A stretch of 64,000 nt of DNA from Phytoseiulus persimilis (taxonomy: Eukaryota; Arthropoda; Arachnida; Mesostigmata; Phytoseiidae), in assembly GCA_037576195.1 (NCBI GenBank), contig JAQZDE010000039.1, positions 62,001 to 126,000 of the forward strand. The letters run 5' to 3'. The notes below the pieces were generated by a model. That model did no database searches, was not told where the DNA came from, and worked only from the letters and a program-made list of their open reading frames with translations. Every line of letters begins with the position of its first letter. Positions within the stretch are counted from its first letter, which is position 1. Of this stretch, positions 26,901 to 36,172 are shown one piece after another. The translations under genes were made by a program, and so were the position numbers.

Positions 26901-29590
26901 TGCCGGCGGCTACGGAAGTGTTCACTTTCGGAACTTGGGCGGTGAACACTCGCTATTTCAACGCGACTGCGTGAAAACAGGGAAAGCTTGGTTTATCGCT
27001 TCTCGAGCGGGTCATAAACGGGCGAGGATACATCAGTGTCCTCATCGTTTACCTGAGGGATCGTCATGCTTTGCTGGGAGATATTAGCAGAACGGGTTCA
27101 AGGCCTCTCGGAGGTCGTTTACAGCACCCTGGTGGCCCTGCCACCAAACCTTGAGCTTTCGACTCAAGGACCCTCCGAAATGTGACTTCCTCCATCTGCG
27201 GTGAGCGTCTAGTCAATTTCATACCATCGTTCCCAGTAACGGAGAATCGGTTCAGCCATCGCCTTCCTTATCACCTCCATTGAACAAGGGTCGATGGCCG
27301 GTCGGAAGGAGTACGCTCCACGGCCTGCTCCAGGCTTGAAGACCATCTTAAAAATGGACTCAATACGCCCTCCGCTCACAGCCAAGGAGTGGGTGTGTTA
27401 CATCACGGGATCATTTCAATATGAATTCTTAGCAAGCGCCCCGCCAACATCTAGAACGGCTGAGTCGGAAGGGAGTATTGACTGCCCTACATACTCAAGA
27501 TGACAACGGGGTTAATGTGCGACTGCTTCCCAACGGCCATCGTCAGTCGTTTGAGTGCCGAACGGCTTGTGGACACTCTTCAGTGACGGTGGCACGGAAC
27601 GATCCGAAAGGCTCGTCGAACGGCGCTCCAGCTGGAACCTGAAGTTTCCCCGTTTCTTCCTCGCTCCTGTGTCGGATGAGAGAGACGCGATGCGAGCAGC
27701 CATCATTACCGTCGAATCGGGTCCACGAAGAAATGTTTCGGAGCTCCGCTGTTCTGGCCCATTCAATGGATTCCGCCTTCCGTTCGGGCTTCGCTGGTAG
27801 GCTGAGCAGAGCCGAGCAGGTGAAAGGTGTGGAAGAGTGGACCGGAAGTGGTTCAGATGTCGCGATATTCAGGATACATTCGGATCTCCTCACTTGGTTA
27901 TCGGGGATCGAGAGGAGTCGATCCAAACGTTCTCCTATGCGGACCACCTTGCGGGAAATCCTGACGCTCACGATGAACTGTCATGTAGAGACTCATACGC
28001 ATCCTACATTTCAAGTGAAAATTCCCAATCAGCGAGCTGGAGAATAAGCCCGAACCCCCTGCGCTCTCTGGCTTTTTCAGTTATTTGACACGAGACTTAA
28101 CGCGAGCTACAACATTTGTCTGAGATCATCTGTCATGCGTCCCTTTAGGACTCGGCCGCCCCGTGTTCTGCTATGCATATTAAGTGTGTTCGTGTGCAAA
28201 GGCCGCCTTGTGCCTTTTTGACAAACGTCTGCGACCTCGTTTCGTGTTCGCCATGAGAGCAATTGCATTCGACGCGAAAGGCGGAAGCGATATGCGGAGG
28301 CGCTCTCGTGGTGGGGTGAACGAGCGCTCGAAGTTTTTCACGTTAGTTGTGACACCAAGTCCGCTCGGGTCGTCGTTATCGTCGTAGTTGCGCTTGTTGG
28401 CTGTTGGCTGCCAGGCGTGCCGATACACACATGCATTCCCAAATGGAGCTGGTATTAAAAGCGACCCGACGGCTTTATGAGGTTTCTCGTCCTGCTGGGC
28501 CGCGGGCTTAATTTACGAACTCCGCGCTTCACGCGGCGGGCAGCACGCGTTGCTACCTCTCTCCTCCCTCACCCCGTAGGACATAGACGAGACCGCCCGC
28601 CCGCCCGCCCGTCCGTTTGTCTAGCCACCCGTCAGACAGCTCTACAGGACCAATAGGCGGCTGGAGGAGAACGCTAATGAAAGCGTGTTATCCCGGAACC
28701 AGTGAATGACAGTTACGTGAGCCGAAGCTCAGCTCGGGTCCTCGGTGCCCAAACTCAACGGAACTTGTTACTCAGGTCCTAAGCTCGAGGAGTTCTGCTC
28801 CCAGGCCCCCTTGAACCTCCTTCGGAGCCTACACCCCTGATATTGGAAACCCCGGAGCTCGGACGACTGACTTGTCGAAATGCTCAACATTCGCGACCCT
28901 AATAGATTTGCGCACTTTCCAGGCACCAAGAAAATGGAATACAAGGGTCACCAGTGGCATGAAAAGTGCTTCTGCTGTTGCGTTTGCAAGAACCCCATCG
29001 GGACTAGATCGTTCATTCCGCGCGACAACGACATCTACTGTACACAATGCTACGAGGAAAAGTTCGCTACCAGGTTCGCTGAGTTTTCTTCTAGAAAGAT
29101 AAGAAAAGCGAGGAGCGTGCTCCTCATCAAATCTGAGGAGACTTTAGGATGCACTAAAAGCGAAGAGTGGAAATCTGCTCGGAGCCGATTGTCTAACGGC
29201 GGGTTTCCCGTTATTCTCGTTTTCAGATGCGTCAAGTGTAACCAGATCATACAGTCGGGCGGCGTGACATACCGCAACGAGCCGTGGCATCGTGAATGCT
29301 TCTGTTGTACCAACTGCAACACTTGTCTCGCGGGCCAGAGGTTCACATCGCGTGATGAGAAGCCCTACTGCGCCGATTGCTTCGGCGAGCTGTTCGCTAA
29401 GAGATGCACCTCGTGCACTAAGCCCATCACTGGAATCGGAGGCACCCGTTTCATTTCATTCGAAGATCGCAACTGGCATAACGAGTGCTTCATTTGCGCT
29501 ATGTGCCGTTGCTCTCTCGTAGGCAAAGGCTTCATCACCGACGAGAACGACATCCTGTGCCCCGACTGTGCTAAGCAGAAGCTCATGTAA
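5375..29590 (+). CDS. Lmpt: Limpet / LIM-9: PET and six-LIM-domain protein (gene span)
   Basis: Family knowledge: Limpet of insects and LIM-9 of C. elegans are FHL-related LIM-only scaffold proteins, prominent in muscle, with long forms carrying a PET domain. Coding exons that splice in phase: 5375-5555 and 5726-5959 (PET), 6806-7021 (LIM1 and the first Cys pair of LIM2), 21784-21984 (rest of LIM2), 23486-23660 (LIM3), 28923-29073 (LIM4), 29227-29590 (LIM5, LIM6, stop). Each LIM shows the paired CxxC / HxxC zinc-ligand pattern. In LIM2 the second pair reads HSGH, a His replacement that LIM domains tolerate. The start of the PET isoform is not located. The 14.8 kb intron at 7022-21783 holds alternative first exons (listed separately) that splice in phase to LIM2. 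Other enigma, FHL or testin genes are less likely because PET plus six LIMs is specific to this family. Confidence 0.93.
6806..7021 (+). CDS. Lmpt: Limpet LIM1 exon
   Basis: A 216-base exon in phase 0 at both ends, with acceptor TTTTCCAG and donor GTGAGT. It encodes a full LIM domain: CRRC, then WHCACFICDTC, then CERH. The terminal CAAC is the first zinc pair of LIM2, completed 14.8 kb away. Because both borders are phase 0, this exon can be skipped without a frame change, as the alternative first exons imply. Confidence 0.93.
10587..10614. repeat. 10-bp perfect hairpin in the Limpet intron
   Basis: ATCGGGCCGT at 10587-10596 is followed after 8 bases by its exact complement ACGGCCCGAT at 10605-10614. 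It is a GC-rich stem-loop of unknown role. Confidence 0.6.
15165..15336 (+). CDS. Lmpt: Limpet alternative start exon A
   Basis: A branch-like CCTAAC, a pyrimidine tract and CAG at 15162-15164 form a clear splice acceptor, followed eight bases into the exon by ATG at 15172. The 55-codon coding part begins MSALSRRFVKT, runs through a Thr and Lys-rich stretch, and ends in phase 0 at 15336 before GTCAGT. It can join the LIM2 exon at 21784 in frame, giving an isoform without PET and LIM1. The acceptor implies a 5' untranslated exon upstream. Expression of this exon is inference. Confidence 0.62.
16433..16468. repeat. GCAG microsatellite
   Basis: Five perfect GCAG units followed by imperfect ones (GGAAG, GCGG, GCAA). 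It lies in the long Limpet intron and creates spurious Cys/Leu/Pro-rich open frames. Confidence 0.9.
18103..18180 (+). CDS. Lmpt: Limpet alternative start exon B
   Basis: ATG ATG at 18103 opens a 26-codon segment (MADQTSAELELDKLVEDM and on), predicted helical and acidic, ending AAG|GTGAAC in phase 0 at 18180. It is open, starts with Met and ends in the phase required to join 21784, like start exons A and C. The donor is weaker than theirs. I judge it a probable third start exon. Confidence 0.5.
19363..19539 (+). CDS. Lmpt: Candidate Limpet cassette exon
   Basis: A 59-codon open block lies between an acceptor (CTCAG at 19358-19362) and a possible donor (GAG|GTCATC at 19539/19540), phase 0 on both sides. 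Its peptide (for example YTDALHRMMELSDFEPSKDL) has a globular, helical character unlike the surrounding noise. It could be included after start exon A or B without changing frame. The donor is poor (GTCATC), so this stays a candidate. Confidence 0.33.
19965..20099 (+). CDS. Lmpt: Limpet alternative start exon C
   Basis: ATG at 19965 in a favourable context (GCCATGG) begins a 45-codon exon: MADEVVRVKKVKKVKK, then an acidic, Ser-rich tail, ending GAA|GTAGGT in phase 0 at 20099. It lies 1.7 kb upstream of the LIM2 exon and can splice to it in frame. No acceptor is evident just upstream, so this may be a true first exon with its own promoter. Confidence 0.62.
20131..20154. repeat. Near-perfect hairpin just after start exon C
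   Basis: CGTGATAAACC, a three-base loop, then GGTTATCACG: a 10-bp stem with one bulged A, 31 bases downstream of the exon C donor. It may be chance or a splicing-related structure. Confidence 0.5.
21784..21984 (+). CDS. Lmpt: Limpet LIM2 exon (common acceptor for alternative starts)
   Basis: A 201-base exon, phase 0 to phase 0, with acceptor TTTCATTGCAG and donor GTAAGC. It encodes the core of LIM2 (WHSGHFCCWQC ... CVRC) and opens LIM3 with CDEC. Start exons A, B and C and LIM1 all end in phase 0, so this exon is the shared entry point. Confidence 0.93.
23486..23660 (+). CDS. Lmpt: Limpet LIM3 exon
   Basis: A 175-base exon with acceptor GTTCCAG and donor GTGAGT, incoming phase 0, outgoing phase 1. 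It encodes WHEQCFLCAKC ... CAGC and the first pair of LIM4, CDGC. Open frames in another phase over the same bases are shadows. Confidence 0.92.
23661..28922 (+). other. Lmpt: 5.3 kb Limpet intron, nothing else recognised
   Basis: This intron lies between the LIM3 and LIM4 exons. I found no LIM-like or otherwise recognisable exon in it. A CCCG microsatellite sits near 28593-28613. Open frames of 120-250 codons (for example 23717-24466 plus and 27543-27971 minus) overlap others on the opposite strand and look like chance. Confidence 0.55.
28923..29073 (+). CDS. Lmpt: Limpet LIM4 exon
   Basis: A 151-base exon with acceptor CACTTTCCAG, incoming phase 1, outgoing phase 2. It encodes WHEKCFCCCVC ... 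CTQC. The donor reads CAG|GTTCGC, which departs from GTRAGT at positions 3 and 4. The following 153-base intron has no in-frame stop. An in-frame ATG at 28880 lies upstream of the acceptor, so a truncated LIM4-6 start there cannot be excluded. Confidence 0.9.
29227..29590 (+). CDS. Lmpt: Limpet terminal exon, LIM5 and LIM6
   Basis: Acceptor TCGTTTTCAG; the first base completes an Arg codon. The exon encodes LIM5 (CVKC ... WHRECFCC ... CADC) and LIM6 (CTSC ... WHNECFICAMC ... CPDC), ending KQKLM and TAA at 29588-29590. The protein ends straight after the last LIM domain, as in FHL proteins. Confidence 0.95.
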
Positions 29591-29983
29591 TCCTTCATGG
29601 GGCCCGACCGACAACCACCGCAGCGGCGACCCGGCCGCTTGTTGCAAGACCAAACGAGAAGTAGTCAAAGTCAATCGATAATTTTTTGTCCACCTAGCAG
29701 AGTCGAGAAGGAACACGGTATCGACACGCGAAGCAACGAACCAACAACAGCGATTTCAACAACTGCAGCAGCAAAAACAACAACGAAAAAAAACCCATCC
29801 ATCCAGCGAAGACAAGGCAGGACTCCGCGTTCTAAAACCTCGGCAACATTCCCGTCGTCAGCGTCAACGCTCTTGTGCGTCACCGTCGGATAACCCGGAT
29901 TGAGGGTGCTCGCCTTTGTCGACTCAGAAAACATTGACCGTCGTTGTGTCCGCAGATTCCCCTATCGAGTCAGCGGAGCCACA

Positions 29984-30002
29984 CAGTCAGTCAGTCAGTC
30001 CG
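29984..30002. repeat. CAGT microsatellite in the Limpet 3' region
   Basis: About four and a half tandem CAGT units, inside the presumed 3' untranslated region of Limpet. Confidence 0.8.
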
Positions 30003-30397
30003 TCGTTCGGTTAGAAGGAGAAGAGGAGCGAATTCTTACAGAAGTATGCGAGTTTCCTAACGAAGGGGAACCACAACCGTGCAAAGTCGTTATTGATGCA
30101 ATGCCGTGCAGAAGCTTTTGCAAACACGTTTTGTTTTCGCTGTTTTTCTCGATAACCGAGTTGAGAGAATGGTACTTCAGAGATGTTTATGAATCGTTAC
30201 CCGAAAATGTGCAAAAAAATCGGTGGTTACCCCTCACGAAACACGGCACTGTTTCGCGCCTGTCCACGGCCGCTGGCTGTAATAAGAGCAGAATTATCAG
30301 GCGCTTGAGTTGATCGAGCTGGCGTTGACAACGATCACAGTGAGGTTGACGATGGGAATGCTGCGGAAACCAAGGACGAATGTGAGGGAATAATCCC

Positions 30398-30403
30398 AAT
30401 AAA
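30398..30403 (+). terminator. Polyadenylation signal candidate for Limpet
   Basis: AATAAA lies 808 bases after the Limpet stop codon. Another AT-rich stretch near 30,690 (TATAAATAAACA) could serve as a distal alternative. Neither is proven. Confidence 0.4.
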
Positions 30404-30996
30404 TTAGTAGGATCTTCGCTAGTCAACGAGAGAAGGGTCACAGGGAAGTGTCGTGCGTTCAGATTCTTTCTGCATTTCGCAAGATCGCAAGATTCGGACG
30501 TTGGGAGGAGGCATCCGTTTCATCTGAAGATGACACAGGCGTTTTATTGTTCTCTTTTTGAGTTGATTTTTCCTGAACGATTGTTGCTATTACGAGAGAA
30601 GATGACAGAAAAGAAAAAAAAAACTTAATTTATGGTCATTGATTCAATGTAATTCTACGATAACTACGTCATATTTATGAGCGATAATATAAATAAACAA
30701 ACTCTCTGAGACCTCTGAAACGAAAGTTCGTAACCTGGTGCTTCAATTCGATGCGTGTGTCGCGAACGCTCTCCTTCAATCAGAACGGTTCCTGTTTCTG
30801 AGGGCAATCTCAGCTCTGCGATCTCCGTTTTCGAAATCATCGCAGACGTCAACTGATGTATCCAGAGTGCCGTTTTCTTGGAGTTGTAAGCAGCGCTCAC
30901 CGCCTGAACAACCTCATCAGAGCGGGAGAGGATGATCTCGAACCGCTCTGGAAGCGACGAGAGGATCGTTTTTTCCTGACCGTAATGGGTCATTGG

Positions 30997-31692
30997 TAGA
31001 GCTCCCATATGACCGGACATTTTTTTGCGAAAAGCGGACATTTGTCCGGCGGACATTTTGCCTGAAACCGGTCAAGGAGGCGGACATGCAAATTTCGGAC
31101 TTTCTCTAGCTAAATTGAGCATTTGAGAGTATTGAATGAGGACCCCTTTCATCGGACTAGCTTAGGTACCGTCACAGGCTTTTTATTCGTCGAAAAGTAG
31201 GTCCGCATAAACTGTCTCGATAAGGGCCTATTTGTGTTCGATCGTGACAAGCTATGTCTTCTGTCCGAAAAAAGGTTCTTGTAAATGGAAAAGAACTGTG
31301 AGGATCTTCGAGACGAACAATTTGATTTCCTCAAAATTTTCATGAGGGTGGAATGCGTAGCTCAGAAATGTACCCCAGCGTGTAACCACTGGCTCAGGGG
31401 GTTTCATATCGACGAGGCCGCCAGAGGGCATTACCTCCATTGCTCCGCAGATAAAGAGCGAGGATCGATATTCCGGCTGCTGGAAAACCGCTCTTCACTC
31501 ATCCCCTTACATTCCCGGAATCATTTCGCGCTCTGTTGCCCGAAACCCATCGATTTTTTTGATGGGGAAATTCATTCAAAGTCAAAGTTGGCCACTCGAT
31601 CTGTGAGCCTGAAAACCGGACATTTCCTCGGTTGCTCAAGAAAACCGGACTAACGGACGGAAAGGAACATGTCCGGTCATATGGGAGCTTTA
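30997..31692. mobile_element. Non-autonomous hAT-type element (MITE)
   Basis: Both ends carry a 24-base terminal inverted repeat differing at one base: TAG (left) or TAA (right, read inward) followed by AGCTCCCATATGACCGGACA and T. The element is flanked by an exact 8-bp direct repeat, GTCATTGG, at 30989-30996 and 31693-31700. The 8-bp duplication and the YARNG start of the repeats are hAT family traits. Several subterminal copies of CGGACA or CCGGAC near both ends look like transposase-binding repeats. The 696-bp interior has no transposase-like open frame, so it would need a transposase from elsewhere. The near-identical ends and exact duplication suggest fairly recent insertion. Confidence 0.85.
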
Positions 31693-31700
31693 GTCATTGG

Positions 31701-34700
31701 GGAAGTTCGCACGCAGAAGAAGCTGTGCAGCGGAGGATCCCTTGGCGGCGAATTCGCGAGGCAACTCTTGACAGCATCTCAGATCATATCCTTGGGTGTG
31801 GTCCCAGCGACGCAAGCAGCTGCAGCAGCCGAGCATTTGGTTGAAAAAACAAACTTCATGGCATTTCGATTACCGATGTGAGAACGATTTGGGAAGCGGA
31901 GGCGGGGCCTAAGGTCTTGTGCGCATGAAAGGTTCGAGAGCTCGCCGAAACGATAGCTCCGAACACGAGTCTCCTAGAAGTGTTTCGGATTTTCTACGAT
32001 TTTTCGGGTTGCACCGTTCGCAGGAAACGTTTCCGGAAGCTCTCCAGCTCCTCCTCTTTTCAGTTTATGCGAGCAGAATCACACTTAACTGACCTACGAA
32101 CGTTGGAAATGTGGAAGTATATCAAAGTTCGCATTCCCAAGAGATGTCGGCGTGGTTGAGCGCGACCTCGCACCATGCACGAATGCGATTCGGAGCATAA
32201 TAGTGTCCGGAAGTGCCCTCTTTCTCACCTGCTGAGTGGAACTCTATCAAAAACTATAGCGACGCGAGGGCAGACTCCTGTATAGAGAAATATCCTCACG
32301 CCTCATTACATCAACGTTCGAGCTTCGAGATGAAATTCATGACCGACAACGATGAGCGGTACATTCTGGCGTGGTGGCCTCAAGGCATTCCCTCAGACCC
32401 CGGAACGGAGAGCTACGTCTCAAGAGTGGATCTACGTTAGCGTCAGAACGAACGGGTGAGCATCGGAGCGCTTGGTCACACGTGAACGCTAAATAAAATA
32501 TTCCAGAATCATCCACAGCGCAGAAGCTTTCGGAGGCTCGAGAGGAGGGAATTTCCTGTGTGTTCCCGTCAGTCATCGGAAGACTCCGCCGATTGAGATG
32601 AAACCAGCCTGATGTCAGGTCCACTATACTATTTTCTACAATAGAAATCTAGACGCCTTCCCTGAAGAGATGAGAAATGTCCGAAGCGTATGGGATGACA
32701 TCTCGGAAGACCCACGGAGCGACCAAGGCGGGGTTGATTGGAACCTTTGCCCGACGTTGAAGGAGCTCTGAACAGGATGGGGGATCTCGCCTGTTTCCCA
32801 CTCATGGTCGAAAGAGCTGATGGGGGCTTCTCTGCAAGCAGTCGACGTATTCCGCGGTCATACACTTCTCCAAACCGACCAAGAAGGCTCTCTAGGTCTG
32901 GTCCAGGCAGATGGGGTACAGCTGATTTCAGAGGAGCACCAACGCTTATAGAACGCAACGTTCGCAAATAAGCATCACTGCGTTTCTGACAGCTTATCTT
33001 GGAGTGGTGGTCGTGTCTTCTAGGCTGGACTACAGTGAAACTATACTCGGGGACTCCTATGCTGCCATGAGCACAACACGGTCGTAAGTTGCTTCCACTC
33101 CTTATTATATCATCGAAGAGGTTGTGCTCATGATCGTGCATAAAGATCGCTATGACCTGACTATCAGAGTCTAGGCACCTCAAGACTACCCTAAAATACC
33201 GCGTCCATATAACGGACGTCTCAGATAATGTACCCTCGGGTAACGGACTCCTCAGTTAGCTCTCTTCCGGGGGTCTGCGGGATAATTCAGTGATCGACAT
33301 GACCATACTCATGGGATTAAATGTAGGCGATCCCAGGATAGGACAGGCCATACATTTGGAGGTCTTTTTTTCATAGAGTTCGGAGTGAAATTCCTTCGTA
33401 TACTCCAGGTTTTGCTTTTGGTTATTAGTGATTCCTCTGAAACACTCACATCTCTTCAACGTACCGGCCGCAGACTTGGTGTTCAGGGCTTCCGAGCCGG
33501 CACGTGCTGCTATTTTTCCTCTCTTCTCTTTTCTCTGCCTATTCTCTTCTCGTTTTTCGCTCGCTTTTAGGTCGACCTGCGCATCCGTCGAGAAAATCTC
33601 TCCCCCCCCCTCGACGGCTCCCATGGGGCCACAGCTTTTGGGGGTCTATGGAGGCGATCCCGTGGTCGATCTGACAATACCTTCGGCAGTATATCAAAGT
33701 GATTCCGGGATCAATCTGACCCCACTTTTTGGGGGTCTATGACCGATATTCCACGGCTCCTTGGTTCCTCAAACTCGACGCGTTCAGTTTCATGTCATAG
33801 TATGCAGGCCTGCAGCTGCGATCCCATCATCTGAAGAGACCGTTATGCGAAGGTTTCCAGGGTATTGTGGACAAGGGTAGCAGCTTCCATAGACCCCAAG
33901 ATTCACCTCCCACCTCCAGAAATATGGTCAAGTCCACCTCGGGATCAATTCGACGGACTTCGAAGGGTACGGTTAGATCAACCCGAAAACAACTCGACGG
34001 ACCGCCAGGAATGGGAATCCTGGGGAATATGCTCAGATCGGCCTCGCGGATGTTCGCGGCTCCCTGTTCCCTCCAACGATACTCGAACGAATCTCGGTTC
34101 TATCGATCTTTATTATACCAACCTCCATTATATTAATTTTCGTTGACCACCGTTATATCAACCGTCGACTTGATAAATTTCAGACTGTAACAACCTCGAT
34201 CGTATCAGCCTAAAGCTCAACCTCAATGAGATCTGGCTCGCTGAAAGTCGCCTTTCTTGAAGAAGTCAGCTCCCATGATGCTTTGGGATGGTCTTGACGA
34301 AAGTTCAAGCCGGCTACACTGCGGATGCACGGAACTGCACTGTTTGCAAAATTTCATTCGAGTAACGATCGAACTCGCGGAATGACTTGATACAGTTATT
34401 GGGGGACTCCTCGGGATCTTGTCGACTCAAGTTCGATATGCCTTCACATTCCTGGAAGTTCCTGAAGCCATCTGAGAGCTCTCGTTTGAAGCCCTCTCAA
34501 AAGAGTTGTGAGCAAGACGAAGTCGTTTTTAAGGAACCTGAACACCCGCCAGATCTGTTCCCCAGAATATTTCTGGAAGGATTCGACGGACTTTCGACCC
34601 GGAAAACGGCCCCAAGAATCCTATATCGTCTGGAACATGCCGGGTCTTGAAACGTAGAATTTGTCAACTTCGAATAAATAAACCTCGATAAAATCAACGA

Positions 34701-36000
34701 TTTCTCAATCAACGAGCGGGCGGCATGCCCTCCCCTCCATGCGTACACCACTGTAACCGCTGCCGTTTTTTTTTGATGTGGTCCGGGGATGGCATTTGGA
34801 GACTTGAAGCAATAGGATTTCTCAAGAATGTCCACCGAACGAAGTGTTATTTTTCGAAGCGTGTCCGAGATGCGGATCGTTCATGAGATTGGAGCAAAAA
34901 CTAGATTCTCAGCATTTGTCATGTTCGTTTCAGGGTAGGAGATTCACAGTCAATGTTTTCGGAGAAGCTCAATGCAGTTTTCTCGCGCGAGTCTCGGGGA
35001 GGCTCTGGAATGGTTCAAGCTCTTCAAACGAAAATCGAGGCTCTTGCTGCGTGGTGATTAGCCGATCGGGCAGTGCGCAATGACCTTCGCGCGTCACGAA
35101 ATCGCCGATTAAGAAAATGGTTCCCCGACCGATAATGATTCCTCCTAGCCAGGGGAGCAGGACGAGGCGGATGGCCATTCGCCTCATTGAGAGCACTCCA
35201 GTTATTGGATACCGCCGCCGAAAAATAATATCGCTTAGTACGATGACGGCATCTCTCAGCCGGCATTGACACCGGGAACGGTGAGAACAGAAAATACCGC
35301 TCGAAAATTCGGACGGCTGCCTATTCGTGTCGGCCTTATCGATGCTTCTGTGATATTCACCGACTTTCCTGAAGTCGATGTCCGACAACGAGACAGCCCG
35401 CGCCCGGTTGCGATGCTCGGCTCCCGACCACGCGGCAGGGGTGAGCCTGAGTTTCGTCATTTCCCAAGAGAGAGAGGGTACTTCGAGCTTCCGAGGAAAA
35501 AAAAGGTACGCGAGGTTCCCGAGCAGAAAAGTGTAGAATGTGGGGAAGCCCATGTCATTCCAAACGTTCACCTAAAATCATGTCGCAATCTCGCTCACGA
35601 GAATCCAGCACACAAATACGCACTTCTGAGAGTTTTATGCCATGATCAGGAGGACCATCAACGAACTTCTCGAGTTGCTTGAGTTCGGGCAGGCATCCTT
35701 ACAAGAAACCTGGAGGTTGACAAATTAGGATGGGACGATTCTTTGAGCTCAGAAGTCTGTTTTCTTTTTTCCTCGTCAGCAGCTCTATAATCTGGATGAA
35801 TAATTTTTGAATGGCCTCGACTTTTACGGTGGTGGGGGTGCGCAGATGACCTGCGATTTCTTCTGATGTCACAGGTCGAATCGTAGAGGATATCACTCAT
35901 ATTACGAGGAAGCCCGAGCTGCCACGACTCTCCGCTCACGGCGCCCCCAGCCATGGAAGTAATGGACAAGGTTGATGATAATGTAGGGCTCAATAGAGCA
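31701..36000. other. Repeat-scarred intergenic region
   Basis: No gene recognised. Several short repeats suggest old element debris. TTTGGGGGTCTATG occurs at about 33638 and 33725, and an inverted relative (TCCATAGACCCCAAGA) at about 33888. CGACGGAC recurs near 33952, 33995 and 34579. AT-rich ACCnnCnnTATA-type motifs cluster at 34118-34200 and recur near 34682, reminiscent of pogo/Tigger ends but too degraded to call. The minus-strand open frame 34969-35571 (200 codons) has hydrophobic stretches but matches nothing I know. Confidence 0.4.
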
Positions 36001-36003
36001 CAG

Positions 36004-36009
36004 TTTATT
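36004..36009 (-). terminator. Polyadenylation signal candidate for mitochondrial Hsp70
   Basis: AATAAA on the minus strand, 164 bases downstream of the Hsp70 stop codon. Confidence 0.55.
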
Positions 36010-36172
36010 GAGTCGTGTTTCTTGTCTTCCGCGAAATGTCACTAAATCCGAAAATTCATATACACATCTGAAACGAATCGACTGAGCGACGGACTGCCTA
36101 ACATTCTTGAATAGATCGATTCATTGTTTAGTTCACTGACGACATATGCATAATAAAATCTAGGCGAGGGAA

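Noticed and set aside
34969-35571. A 200-codon minus-strand frame with hydrophobic stretches, considered as a chemoreceptor
   Set aside because: It lacks any receptor signature and shows no consistent exon chain with neighbouring frames.
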